Origin: Pseudonocardia autotrophica
GTDB taxonomy: Bacteria > Actinomycetota > Actinomycetes > Mycobacteriales > Pseudonocardiaceae
Direction of reading: 5' to 3'
NCBI RefSeq assembly: GCF_003945385.1
Contig: NZ_AP018920.1
Location: forward strand, 744,001 to 808,000
Length of the DNA stretch: 64,000 nt
The notes beneath the pieces were generated by a model. The model was given only the letters and a program-made list of their open reading frames with translations, ran no database searches and was not told where the DNA came from. Positions within the stretch are counted from its first letter, which is position 1; the number at the start of each line of letters is the position of its first letter. A program made the translations under genes and the position numbers. Below are positions 54,777 to 63,757 of this stretch, piece by piece.

Positions 54777-55964
54777 TCACGGGTCCACACACACGAGGCC
54801 CCACGGCCGGTCGTCGACCCGGGTCATGACGACGGTCGCCCGCCTCGATCCGCGCCCGCGCAGCTTCCGGGCGATGGCGTCGACGTCACCGGCGAGGCCG
54901 CGGCGGCGCACGTCCACCGCGCCGACGTCGAGATCGCGCAGCAGCAGGGGCAGCCGCTTCTGGTCCCACGGCCGGGAGTCGATCACCCGCAGGGTGCGCG
55001 CGAAGGGTGTGCCGGGTGGCTCGTCGTCGGCGGTCAGGAACGCGATCCGCCGGTCGATCCGGGACGTTCCGGTGGTGCCGGCCAGCGCCGTCACCAGCCC
55101 GGCCCGGGTGACGGCCGGATTCGGGTCGAGCAGCCAACGGCCCGGCTCGACGACCGGCACGCCGGTGTCGCCGTCGTCCGGGTCGGGCTCGCCGGCCAGC
55201 ACGTGTGCGGTGCCGTCGCCGGCGAGGACGCTCGCCCGGGTCCGATTCCCGGCCAGCGCGGGTGACCACAGCGCCGCCTCCTTCAGGTCCCGGCCGAGCG
55301 CGATGAACTCGAGCTCCCAGCCGGGCGGGACCACCGCGTGGTCGATGCCCGGCGCGGCCTTGATCCCGACGGCGTCGGTCCGGGCGGTGAGCCCGAGGCA
55401 CCAGTCCAGCGGGGGCTCCGAGTCGCCGGTCCGCATCCGGCCGCCGGACGAACGACGGGCCGGATCGACGAAGACCCCGTCCACACCGGACAGGTCGGCG
55501 GCACGGACGTCCGACCGGACCGGGTGCAGGGTCCCGCCGTGCACCGCGACGTTGCGCCGGGCCATCCACAGGTGCACCGGGTCCAGGTCGACACCGGTCA
55601 CCTCGCGCCCGGCGGCGAGCGCGCCGGCGTCACCGCCGATCCCGCAGCACAGGTCTGCCAGGTGGCCGCGTCCGGCGTAGCGGGCGGCCCGGTGGCGGGC
55701 GATCACCTCCGAGGAGGCCTGCTCCAGTCCGTCCCGGGTGAACCACATCGACCCGGCGCGGGCGAACTTCGGGCCGGCCCGGTCGCGCAGGTCGGCGAGC
55801 GCCATCGCGTCGGCGACCAGGGAGGCGTCGTGCTCGCGGCGCAGCGCGGTACCGATCCGCAGGGCCGCGGTGCCGGAGCGGTCGGTACCCGCCAGCCGGT
55901 CCAGCAGGGCGGTTCCCTCCGGGCCGGCGAGCCGGTCCAGCCACGCGGTCTGCTCGTGCTCCAC
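54777..55964 (-). CDS. Class I SAM methyltransferase with THUMP-like domain
   Basis: 395 aa from the GTG at 55964 (the RBS-like gggaagg lies 7-13 nt upstream; the GTG at 55973 is too close to it). SAM motif LADLCCGIGGDAGALAAG, the acidic GVDLDPVHLWMA and a motif IV-like GVFVDPARRSSGGR are clear. The C-terminal THUMP-like domain holds FARTLRVIDSRPWDQKRLP. This actinobacterial family is conserved and presumed to modify RNA, but the target is not established. Confidence 0.86.
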   Translation of the reverse strand: MEHEQTAWLDRLAGPEGTALLDRLAGTDRSGTAALRIGTALRREHDASLVADAMALADLRDRAGPKFARAGSMWFTRDGLEQASSEVIARHRAARYAGRGHLADLCCGIGGDAGALAAGREVTGVDLDPVHLWMARRNVAVHGGTLHPVRSDVRAADLSGVDGVFVDPARRSSGGRMRTGDSEPPLDWCLGLTARTDAVGIKAAPGIDHAVVPPGWELEFIALGRDLKEAALWSPALAGNRTRASVLAGDGTAHVLAGEPDPDDGDTGVPVVEPGRWLLDPNPAVTRAGLVTALAGTTGTSRIDRRIAFLTADDEPPGTPFARTLRVIDSRPWDQKRLPLLLRDLDVGAVDVRRRGLAGDVDAIARKLRGRGSRRATVVMTRVDDRPWGLVCVDP

Positions 55965-56057
55965 GGCGACCACCTTCCCGGACGGCGGGGGACCGGCTGC
56001 GTCCCGGGTTCCGGATCGCGCGTACCGTCGGTCCGGGTTCGGGGAACAGGGGGGATC

Positions 56058-57281
56058 GTGGTCGAGCAGGACGGCCGCGTCCCCGGTGTACCGGCGCGAG
56101 GCGCCCGGCTTCCCCGCGAGATCTACGTACTGGTCGGGGCGTCGTTCGCGATCGCCATCGGGTTCGGTCTGGTCGCTCCGGTGCTGCCGGCGTTCGTCCG
56201 GTCCTTCGACGTCGGGATCACCGCGGCGTCGGCGGTGATCAGCGTCTTCGCGCTCTCCCGGCTGCTGTTCGCACCGATGGCCGGGTCGGTGGTCAGCCGG
56301 TTCGGCGAGCTCCCGGTCTTCGTCTGGGGCCTCGCCGTGGTCGCCGCGACGACCGGCGGACTGGCGTTCGCGACCGCCTACTGGCAGCTGATCGCGTTGC
56401 GGCTGATCGCCGGTGTCGGCTCCACGATGTTCACGATCTCGGCGGTGTCGCTGCTGGTCCGGCTGTCCCCGGCGGCCCAGCGCGGGCGCGCCACCAGCCT
56501 GTGGGCGACCGGATTCCTGCTCGGCAACATCGCGGGCCCGCTGCTCGGCGGGACGCTCGCCGCGATCGACATCCGTGCGCCGTTCCTGATCTACGCCGGG
56601 CTGCTCGTGCTGGTGCTCACCGTCGGCGGGCGGATGCTGCGCAGCCCGGACGGGCCGGTACCGGAGGAGGCGGCGCCGAGCGCCCGGTTCCGGGACGTGC
56701 TGCCGAACCGGGCCTACCGGGCGGCGCTGGTGGGGAACTTCGCGAACGGCTGGGCGGTGTTCGGCGTCCGGATCGCGCTGGTGCCGCTGGTGGTGGTCGA
56801 GTCGCTCGGCCGGGAGGACGCGTTCGGCGGCATCGCGCTCGCGGTGTTCGCCGCCGGGAACGCGCTGACCCTGCTGCCGGGGGGCCGGATCGCCGACCGG
56901 CTCGGGCGGCGTCCGCCGCTGATCACCGGGCTCGCCGTGTCCGGAGCGGCGACCGCGCTGCTCGGCTACACCGCCTCGCCGTGGCTGTTCCTGGTGCTGT
57001 CGCTGGTCGCCGGGTTGGGCAGCGGGCTGCTCAACCCGCCGTTGAACGCCGCGGTGGCCGACGTGATCGGCGAGCGTGGCCGGGGCGGGTCGGTGCTCGC
57101 CGGGTTCCAGATGTCGGCCGATCTCGGCGCGATCAGCGGGCCGCTGATCGCGGGTGCACTCGCCGAGGGCGTCGGGTACGGGCCGGCGTTCGCGCTCACC
57201 GGCGTGTTGTCGCTGGCGGCGGCGCTGGTGTGGTGGCGGGCACCGGAGACCCTGCCGGGCCGGGGCGCCGCCGCCCGCTGA
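56058..57281 (+). CDS. MFS transporter, drug exporter type
   Basis: 407 aa from the GTG at 56058, with cagggggg upstream. Twelve hydrophobic segments; FAIAIGFGLVAPVLPAFVRSF and RIADRLGRRPPLITGLAVSG fit the DHA1 multidrug group. No regulator is adjacent. Substrate unknown. Confidence 0.86.
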   Translation: MVEQDGRVPGVPARGARLPREIYVLVGASFAIAIGFGLVAPVLPAFVRSFDVGITAASAVISVFALSRLLFAPMAGSVVSRFGELPVFVWGLAVVAATTGGLAFATAYWQLIALRLIAGVGSTMFTISAVSLLVRLSPAAQRGRATSLWATGFLLGNIAGPLLGGTLAAIDIRAPFLIYAGLLVLVLTVGGRMLRSPDGPVPEEAAPSARFRDVLPNRAYRAALVGNFANGWAVFGVRIALVPLVVVESLGREDAFGGIALAVFAAGNALTLLPGGRIADRLGRRPPLITGLAVSGAATALLGYTASPWLFLVLSLVAGLGSGLLNPPLNAAVADVIGERGRGGSVLAGFQMSADLGAISGPLIAGALAEGVGYGPAFALTGVLSLAAALVWWRAPETLPGRGAAAR

Positions 57282-57569
57282 GCCGGGCCGGCCGGCGGGT
57301 CACGCACGGCGCACTCGGGTACACCCGGACGGGGCCCACCACGTGCCACCCGCTGTTCACAGCCGTTCACCGTGGCCCCCGGATTCCCGCCCGCCCCGCG
57401 CCGGCGACCGCTCACCGACGCCCGACGGCCCTGAGGCCCCGCGGTGGGGGACGCCCGTCCGGGTGAGCTCACCGCACCGTCGGGTGGCTCGCGTGGTCGA
57501 TGGGCGCGGTCCGCACATAGCGTCCGCGATATCGGACAAGCCGGACACGGACGGGGACGGATCGGAGCC
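57282..57569 (+). promoter_or_regulatory. Leader/promoter region of the GH16 gene
   Basis: 288 bp without a gene. A TAGCGT hexamer at 57517-57522 (within cacatagcgtccgcg) is the best -10 candidate, giving a ~40-nt leader before the ATG with its ggagcc site. Confidence 0.45.
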
Positions 57570-59144
57570 ATGAGGCGCGGACTCGCACGACGCACAGTGA
57601 TCGGCACGACGGCGGTCGTGACAGCGAGTGTTCTCGCTTTCACCGGGAGCGGGATCGCGCTCGCCGATGGGGCGAGCGTGCCACCGGAACGGACACCCGC
57701 CGTGTCCGGGCAGTGGTCCGACGACGGCAGCGGGCAGGCCGGGGTCTCGGGGTCCGCGCTGCGCGATGGCTCGTGGCTGCGCGGCGCCGAGGCCGACGGT
57801 GCCGATCCGGCCGACCCGGCTGCGGATCCCGCCGACCGGACCGATCCGGGCGGGGCACCGGCCGATCCGGCCGATCCGGCCGATCCGGCGCCGGCCGGTA
57901 CCGCGGCGGCCACGGGCCCGGCTACCGGTCCCGCCGCCGGTCCCGCGGATCCTGTGGACCCGGCCGCGGATCCCGCCGATCCGGCCGGTGCCGCGAGTCC
58001 CGTCGATCCGGCAGCCGGCCCGGCAGGCCCGGCAGACGACCGCGTCGATCCGGCCGATCCGGCAGTGGACCCGACCGACCCGGCCGCGGAACCCGCTGAC
58101 TCGACCGGTCCGGCTGCGGACCCCACTGACCCGGCAGGCCCGGCGGACCCGGCTGACCCGACGGGCCCGGCTGGTCCGGCTGCGGACCCGGCCGATCCGG
58201 CCGACGAGCCCGGCTCCGGGCAGGACCCGGACGATCCTGCTGCCGGCGCCGAGCCGTCCGATGCCGCCGACGAACCGGCCGAGACCGCGGCCGAGCGACA
58301 CGGCTGGGGCACCCCGCTCCCGGCGTCCGACGAGTTCGACTACGTCGGCCCGCCGGACCCGGAGCGCTGGCACCACGCGGGCGAGTGCTGGCCGGGGCAC
58401 GACGGCAACGGCGGCCGGTGTGCCAGCCGGTCCACGGTGGATGGGGAGAAGCTCGTCCAGACCGGTCTCGCCAACGGCGACTCGGCCTGGATCGCGTCAC
58501 GGTTCAACCAGCAGTACGGCCGCTGGGAGGCCCGGGTGCGCTCGGAGGGACACGGCCGGAACAACGGCCGCCAGTACCACCCGCTGCTGATCATCTGGCC
58601 GGAGTCGAACCGCTGGCCGCAGGACGGCGAGTACGACTTCCTGGAGAACATGGCCCCCGGTGAGAAGTGCGTCGAGGCCTTCATCCACTACCCGCACGCT
58701 CCCGGGCCGGTGCAGCAGGAGTTCGTCCGCGAGCAGGACTGCGGCGAGCCGCTGACCGAGTGGCACAACATCGGCTTCGAGTGGACCCCTGATCACGTCA
58801 AGGGCTTCATCGACGGTGAGGAGTGGTTCAGCTTCTCCGGTGGTGCGCGGGGCAGCAGGCAGAACATCCAGGACATGCCCAGCGGACATCTGACGATCCA
58901 GCTGGACAACTTCTTCGGCGGCAACATGCAGCCCGCGACCTACGAGATCGACTGGGTCCGGATCTACTCGCTCGACGACGACGCAGAGGATGCCGACCGG
59001 GTCGACGACGCAGACCAGGCCGACGGACCGGACCAGGCCGACGGACCGGACCAGGCCGACGGACCGGATCAGGCTGTCGGGGCCGACCAGGCCGACCAGG
59101 CCGACCGACCTGAGCAGACCGACGAGGCCGCCCGGACGGACTGA
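57570..59144 (+). CDS. Secreted glycoside hydrolase family 16 protein with Asp-Pro-Ala linker
   Basis: 524 aa from the ATG at 57570. A signal peptide (residues 1-33, ending near SGIALADGA) is followed by a ~165-residue linker (78-243) built of DPADPA-type units rich in Asp, Pro, Ala and Gly. The GH16 jelly-roll (~246-468) has the catalytic motif E354-x-D356-x-x-E359 in DGEYDFLENM. The C-terminal 55 residues are acidic with DQADGP repeats. GH16 enzymes cut beta-1,3 or beta-1,3/1,4 glucans and related polymers; the exact glycan cannot be told. The linker probably spaces the enzyme from the cell wall. Confidence 0.9.
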   Translation: MRRGLARRTVIGTTAVVTASVLAFTGSGIALADGASVPPERTPAVSGQWSDDGSGQAGVSGSALRDGSWLRGAEADGADPADPAADPADRTDPGGAPADPADPADPAPAGTAAATGPATGPAAGPADPVDPAADPADPAGAASPVDPAAGPAGPADDRVDPADPAVDPTDPAAEPADSTGPAADPTDPAGPADPADPTGPAGPAADPADPADEPGSGQDPDDPAAGAEPSDAADEPAETAAERHGWGTPLPASDEFDYVGPPDPERWHHAGECWPGHDGNGGRCASRSTVDGEKLVQTGLANGDSAWIASRFNQQYGRWEARVRSEGHGRNNGRQYHPLLIIWPESNRWPQDGEYDFLENMAPGEKCVEAFIHYPHAPGPVQQEFVREQDCGEPLTEWHNIGFEWTPDHVKGFIDGEEWFSFSGGARGSRQNIQDMPSGHLTIQLDNFFGGNMQPATYEIDWVRIYSLDDDAEDADRVDDADQADGPDQADGPDQADGPDQAVGADQADQADRPEQTDEAARTD

Positions 59145-59158
59145 GCCGGCCGAGCCGA

Positions 59159-59193
59159 GGGCCGCTCGTGCGCATCCTGCGCACGAGCGGCCC
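59159..59193. terminator. Bidirectional terminator
   Basis: Perfect 16-bp stem gggccgctcgtgcgca (59159-59174) with 59178-59193 and a 3-nt loop, between the convergent GH16 and TPR genes. Confidence 0.9.
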
Positions 59194-59198
59194 GCTCG

Positions 59199-59546
59199 TC
59201 AGCTCCCCAGTGCGGAGGCCAGCCGCAGGTGCGGCTGTGCCTCGTCGTGCCGGGAGCGCCGCTGCAGCGTCCGGCCGAGCAGCAGATGTGCGTAGCCGTC
59301 GGACGGGGTCTGCTCCAGCAGCTCACGCAGCACCGACTCGGCACGGCCGAGCTGGGCCGAGTGGTAGTAGGCCCGCGCCAGCAGCAGCCGTACCGCGGTG
59401 GCGTCCGGCTCGGCGTCGGCGAGCTCGACGAGCAGCCGGGAGGCCGCCACGTGGTCGCCGGAGTCGAACAGGTACGTCGCGCGCTCCCACCGGGCGGCGG
59501 GATCGGCTGGCTCGCCGGCCGTCCAGGGCAGGATCTCGAGGTTCAT
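59199..59546 (-). CDS. Tetratricopeptide repeat protein
   Basis: 115 aa from the ATG at 59546 (MNLEILPWTAGEPADPAAR). Helical repeats: RATYLFDSGDHVAASRLLVELADAEPD, VRLLLARAYYHSAQLGRAESVLRELLEQTP, AHLLLGRTLQRRSRHDEAQPHLRLA. These are about three TPR units, so it is a small scaffold protein. Partner unknown; no operon. Confidence 0.88.
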   Translation of the reverse strand: MNLEILPWTAGEPADPAARWERATYLFDSGDHVAASRLLVELADAEPDATAVRLLLARAYYHSAQLGRAESVLRELLEQTPSDGYAHLLLGRTLQRRSRHDEAQPHLRLASALGS

Positions 59547-59685
59547 CGTTCCGGCCTCCCTCCGCATTCAGTTGATACGTCAACCACAACCGGACGAGGA
59601 CCCGTTCTGTTCCCGTGACCAGGGCGACAACGGGACCACGTCGCATCTCAGCGTCATCACAGCGAGTCACGCGCACGATGGGGAC

Positions 59686-61041
59686 ATGGCGACGACACCG
59701 GACGAACCGACCTGGGTGGGCGAGCTGGACCGGCTGGCTCCGGCGCGCGACCTCGTGGTCGACGCGAGTTTCGGCGCCGCACGCCTGCTGGTGACGGTGG
59801 GTGGAACTCCGCAGGGTCAGGTGACGGTGCCGCTGCGCGACGGCCGGGCCGGTGCTGCCGACCTCGACGCCGCCGTGTCGACCCTCGGCTCGCCCGGCCT
59901 CGTCGAGCGGGCGCCGGTCGCGGCCGACCCGGTCACCGTGGTGATCGCGACCCGGAACCGGGCGGACTCGCTGTCGCGTTGCCTGGCCGCGGTGCTCGCC
60001 TCCGATCACCCGGCGCTGTCGGTGATCGTGGTCGACAACGATCCCGACGACGAGCTCACCGAACGGGTCGTCGCCGCGGCGGACTCGGCGCGGGTGCGCT
60101 ACGTCCGGGAGGCCCGCCGTGGCGCCTCGGTCGGGCGCAACCGCGGTCTCGCCGAGGCCCGCACCGAGCTCGTCGCCTTCACCGACGACGACACCGAGGT
60201 CGACCCGGGCTGGGCCTCGCGCATCGCCGGCGCCTTCGCCGCCGATCCCGAGCTGGCCTGCGTGTCCGGCCCGGTCCTCGCCGCCCGCCTGGGCAGCGCC
60301 GAGGAGCGCGCCGCCGACGTCGCACTGGCCTGGAACAAGGGCTTCACCGCTCGCCGCTTCTCGCTCGACGACCCGCCCGTCGACTCCCCGATCTTCCCGT
60401 TCGCACCCGGCCTGTTCGGCATCGGCGCCAATCTCGCCGTGCGCGCCGCAGCGGCCCGCTCGGTCGGCGGTTTCGACGAGGCGATGGGGCCGGGCACGCC
60501 GACCCACGGCGGCGAGGACTGCGAGTTCCTGGTCCGGATGATCCTGGCCGGGCACGTCCTCGGCTACGTCCCGGGCGCCTACCTGTGGCACCACCACCGT
60601 CCCGACCAGCAGGCGCTGGCCGCCCAGATGGAGGGCTACGCACTCGGGCTCGGAAGCTTCCTCACGAAGGTCGCGCTGTCCCCGCAGGGTCGTGCCGTCG
60701 CGCTGCGCCGGCTGCCCGCGGCGCTGGCCCGGCTGCGGCACATCTCCGCCCGCGAGGCGGGTGCGGGTGACGCGATGCCGGAGACAGGTCTGGCGCAGCG
60801 CGGTTCCCGGTTCGCCCGCGGCGGCTGGGCCTACCTGCGCAAGAGCCGCGCGGTCCGGCACGCCGGTGGAGTGGTGCCGCCGCTGCTGTTGGCGGAGCGC
60901 TCCCGCACGGTCCCCGGGCACATCCGGCGGGCCGCGGCGCGGGCGAACGCGCAGCAGGCCGAGCGGACCGCGGGCGCCACCGTCACCGGTATGCCGCAGC
61001 CGCGCGCCGCGTCGTGCCCGCGCACGGCCCAGCCGGCCTGA
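59686..61041 (+). CDS. Family 2 glycosyltransferase
   Basis: 451 aa from the ATG at 59686. A ~80-residue N-terminal region precedes the GT-A core: VTVVIATRNRADSLSRCLAA, IVVDNDPDD, AFTDDDTEVDPGW (DxD metal site), and GIGANLAVRAAAARSVGGFDE followed by GGEDCEFLVRMI. A ~140-residue basic C-terminal region may associate with membrane or partner proteins. The acceptor is unknown; mycofactocin- or cell-wall-related transferases look similar. No signal peptide. Confidence 0.88.
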   Translation: MATTPDEPTWVGELDRLAPARDLVVDASFGAARLLVTVGGTPQGQVTVPLRDGRAGAADLDAAVSTLGSPGLVERAPVAADPVTVVIATRNRADSLSRCLAAVLASDHPALSVIVVDNDPDDELTERVVAAADSARVRYVREARRGASVGRNRGLAEARTELVAFTDDDTEVDPGWASRIAGAFAADPELACVSGPVLAARLGSAEERAADVALAWNKGFTARRFSLDDPPVDSPIFPFAPGLFGIGANLAVRAAAARSVGGFDEAMGPGTPTHGGEDCEFLVRMILAGHVLGYVPGAYLWHHHRPDQQALAAQMEGYALGLGSFLTKVALSPQGRAVALRRLPAALARLRHISAREAGAGDAMPETGLAQRGSRFARGGWAYLRKSRAVRHAGGVVPPLLLAERSRTVPGHIRRAAARANAQQAERTAGATVTGMPQPRAASCPRTAQPA

Positions 61042-61158
61042 CCTCACGATCGGTTCACCTCGCCGTCCCCCCCCCCGGGGGGAACGGTGAGCGCGGAACC
61101 GGACCCCGGCGATCACCGCGGGACCCGCGGGGCGGCATGCTCGCACCGGGAGGGGATC

Positions 61159-61965
61159 GTGGACGACGAGCTGATGTACCGGTTGATCCGCTACGCCGAC
61201 CTGACCGCGTGGCCGGCGTTCGCCGCGTTCGGGGTGCAGGAGGAGGCGATCGACCGGCTGCTCGCCGGTACCGCCGGCCTGAACCCGGCGGACGTGTCCG
61301 GGGTGCGTGACGGGCTGGCCGCGCGGGTGCGGGCCGACGCCGCCGCGCTGCTCACCGAACGCCCGGTCGCGGCCGGGCTGCACCGGATGGCGCTGCGCCC
61401 CGGTGAGCGGGTCGTGGTGGTCGGTGACTCCATCTCGGCGGACCGGCTGAGCTGGGCCCGGCTGCTCGCGGAGCTGGTCCCGCGGGTGCAGCGGGACGCG
61501 TCGGTCGAGGTGCTCGCGCTGTCCGGGCGTACCAGCTCCGAGGCGCTCGCGCTCGGCCCGGTACTGGTCTCCCGGATGCCGACCCGCGTGCTGGTGATGC
61601 TGGGCAGCAACGACGTACGGCGGGAGGGCGGGACCACCGGCGTCCGGATGGTGTCCGCGCCGGAGACCGCACGGAACCTGCGCGCGCTGCGCCTGCTGCT
61701 GGAGACCGAGTCCGGGGCCCGCGTGCGGTTCCTGGTGCCGCCGCCCGTCGACCCGGCCCGGGTCGGCGCGACCCGCGAGCTCACCGGCGAGTGGTGGGAC
61801 GCTGCCGACTTCCCCGAGCTGGTCGCCGTGGTCCGTGACGTCGACCCGGACGCGATCGATCTCAGCACCGTCCCGGTCCGGCCGGAGTTCTGGGAGGACG
61901 ACGGCCTGCACCCCAGCCCGGTCGGCCAGGTGGTGCTGCTGCGCGCGGTCCTCTCCGCCATGTGA
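61159..61965 (+). CDS. SGNH/GDSL hydrolase
   Basis: 268 aa from the GTG at 61159, with an excellent gggagggg 4-8 nt upstream (an in-frame start at 61087 would place a poorly conserved leader before it). Catalytic Ser block VVVVGDSISADRL, Gly/Asn block LVMLGSNDVRREGG, and Asp-His block WEDDGLHPSPVGQVVLL. Esterase, lipase or deacetylase activity possible. No signal peptide, so probably cytoplasmic. Confidence 0.88.
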   Translation: MDDELMYRLIRYADLTAWPAFAAFGVQEEAIDRLLAGTAGLNPADVSGVRDGLAARVRADAAALLTERPVAAGLHRMALRPGERVVVVGDSISADRLSWARLLAELVPRVQRDASVEVLALSGRTSSEALALGPVLVSRMPTRVLVMLGSNDVRREGGTTGVRMVSAPETARNLRALRLLLETESGARVRFLVPPPVDPARVGATRELTGEWWDAADFPELVAVVRDVDPDAIDLSTVPVRPEFWEDDGLHPSPVGQVVLLRAVLSAM

Positions 61966-61986
61966 CCCGCCGGGTCGCCGGACGGT

Positions 61987-62877
61987 TCAGCCGCGCAGCG
62001 CCGCCAGCGTCGTGCGGGTGGCCGCGGCGACGGCCGCCTCGCCGCGATCGGGCTCCTCGTCGGGGTCGTCCGGCACCGTGAACACGCTCAGCACCACCGG
62101 CGCACCCTGCGGCGGGAACAGCACGCCCGCGTCGTTGCGCTCGCCGAGCGGCCCGCTGCCGGTCTTGTCGCCGACCTGCCAGCCCTGCGGCACCCCGGCC
62201 CGGATCTGCCGGTCGCCGGTGGTGTTGCCGCGCAGCCAGCCGAGCAGCCGGTCCCGCTGCGCGTCCGGCAGCGCGTCCCCGGTGGTGAGCAGCCCCAGGG
62301 TCGCCGCGAGCGCGGCCGGGGTGCTGGTGTCGAGATCGCCGTCGCGCTCGTTCAGCGCGGGTTCGAGACGGTCCACCCGGGTCACCTCGTCGCCGAGGCC
62401 GCGCAGCCATCCGGTCAGCTCCGCGGGCGATCCGGCCTCGCGCAGCAGCAGGTTCTGTGCGGTGTTGTCGGAGACGGTGACGGCCGCGTCGCACAGCTGC
62501 TCCACGGTCAGTCCGGTCGCGAGGTGCTGCTCGGTCACCGGCGCGTACTCCAGCAGGTCGGACCGGTCGTAGCGGACCGGCCGTGCGAGCAGGCCGGGAT
62601 CCTGCACCGAACGGTGCAGCACGAACCCGGCCGTCAGTGCCTTCACCACCGAGCACATCAGGAACCGCTCGCCGTCCCGGTGCCCGACGGCCGCCCCGGT
62701 GCCGGTGTCGAGCGCGTGCACCCCGATCCGCCTGCCGAACTCGCGTTCCACGTCGGGGAGCCCTGGCACCGGCCCGGTCGGGGCCGGTGCGGGCGGACCG
62801 GCAGCCGGCGGGGCCGGGGCGCAGCCGAGCAGTGCGGTACCGAGGCCGGCGGCGAGCAGGGCGCGGCGGGAGAGCAT
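61987..62877 (-). CDS. Class A beta-lactamase-like lipoprotein
   Basis: 296 aa from the ATG at 62877. A twin-arginine-like MLSRRALLAAG leads to a lipobox ALLGC (Cys19), then a Pro/Ala-rich spacer (20-40). The class A set is complete: S76-V-V-K79, S136-D-N138, E172 with Asn176 (EPALNE) and K238-T-G240 (GDKTGSG). It may hydrolyse beta-lactams at the outer face of the membrane. A D,D-peptidase-like or related role cannot be excluded. No regulator (blaI/blaR) nearby. Confidence 0.9.
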   Translation of the reverse strand: MLSRRALLAAGLGTALLGCAPAPPAAGPPAPAPTGPVPGLPDVEREFGRRIGVHALDTGTGAAVGHRDGERFLMCSVVKALTAGFVLHRSVQDPGLLARPVRYDRSDLLEYAPVTEQHLATGLTVEQLCDAAVTVSDNTAQNLLLREAGSPAELTGWLRGLGDEVTRVDRLEPALNERDGDLDTSTPAALAATLGLLTTGDALPDAQRDRLLGWLRGNTTGDRQIRAGVPQGWQVGDKTGSGPLGERNDAGVLFPPQGAPVVLSVFTVPDDPDEEPDRGEAAVAAATRTTLAALRG

Positions 62878-62926
62878 CACCCGCCCATCGCAACAGGCCG
62901 TTCGCGGGAGCGGTGAACCGGGCGTC

Positions 62927-63655
62927 CTACCGTTGCCGGGCCGGGCGCACGACGATCTCGTTGACGTCGACCTCGGCGGGCTGGGACACCGCGTAGGAGA
63001 TCGCGTCCGCGATCGACTCCGGCGGGATCGCGTTCGCCCGGTAGGCCGCCATCGCCTCCTGCGCGTACGGATCGGTGATGCTCTCCGCCAGCTCCGAGGT
63101 GACCACGCCCGGCGAGACCGTGGTGACCCGGATCCCGGCCGGGGACTCCAGCCGCAGCCCCTCGGTGATCGCCCGCGCGGCGTACTTGGTGCCGCAGTAG
63201 ACGGCCGCGGTCGGACTGACCTCGTACGCGCCGACCGAGGCGACGGTGACCAGGTGCCCGCTGCCGGTCCGGCCGAAGTGCGGGAGGACGGCGGCGATGC
63301 CGTGCAGCAGGCCACGGATGTTGACGTCGATCATCCGGTCCCACTCGTCGGTCAGACCGGCGTCGAGCCGGGACAGCGGCATCACACCGGCGTTGGCGAC
63401 CAGGATGTCGATCCGGCCGTGCCGGGCGACGACGTCGTCCACGGCGGCGGCGAACGCGGCCCGATCGGTGACGTCCAGCTCGTACGGCTCGATCCGGCCG
63501 TCCCCGGTGGACCCGGCCAGTTCGGCCAGCCGGTCCGCACGGCGTGCCGCCGCGACGACGGTCGCGCCGTCGGCGGCCAGCCGGGCGGCGACCGCCCGGC
63601 CGATCCCGCTGCTGGCCCCGGTCACGAGGGCGATGGGGTTCTCGTTGTTCGACAT
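62927..63655 (-). CDS. SDR-family oxidoreductase
   Basis: 242 aa from the ATG at 63655. Cofactor motif ALVTGASSGIGRAVAARLA, NAGV (LVANAGVMP), catalytic Ser (VTVASVGAYE) and Y-x3-K (AVYCGTKYA, Tyr and Lys present). A classical SDR with the group most often named NAD(P)-dependent oxidoreductase; the RRADRL segment after the second beta strand suggests NADP. Divergent from the XRE-type regulator, which probably controls it. Confidence 0.93.
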   Translation of the reverse strand: MSNNENPIALVTGASSGIGRAVAARLAADGATVVAAARRADRLAELAGSTGDGRIEPYELDVTDRAAFAAAVDDVVARHGRIDILVANAGVMPLSRLDAGLTDEWDRMIDVNIRGLLHGIAAVLPHFGRTGSGHLVTVASVGAYEVSPTAAVYCGTKYAARAITEGLRLESPAGIRVTTVSPGVVTSELAESITDPYAQEAMAAYRANAIPPESIADAISYAVSQPAEVDVNEIVVRPARQR

Positions 63656-63757
63656 GCGTTCCAGTCGACCCCCGTCGCGGCCCGGGCGGGAGGCCCCGTC
63701 GACCGGGGGAGTGCCACACCCACCCACGCACCGTCGTACCGGGAGATGATCGGAGCC

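Noticed and set aside
59323..61911. 862-codon minus-strand open frame over the glycosyltransferase and SGNH genes
   Set aside because: Same reason: it mirrors third-position GC of real genes and has no recognisable domain.
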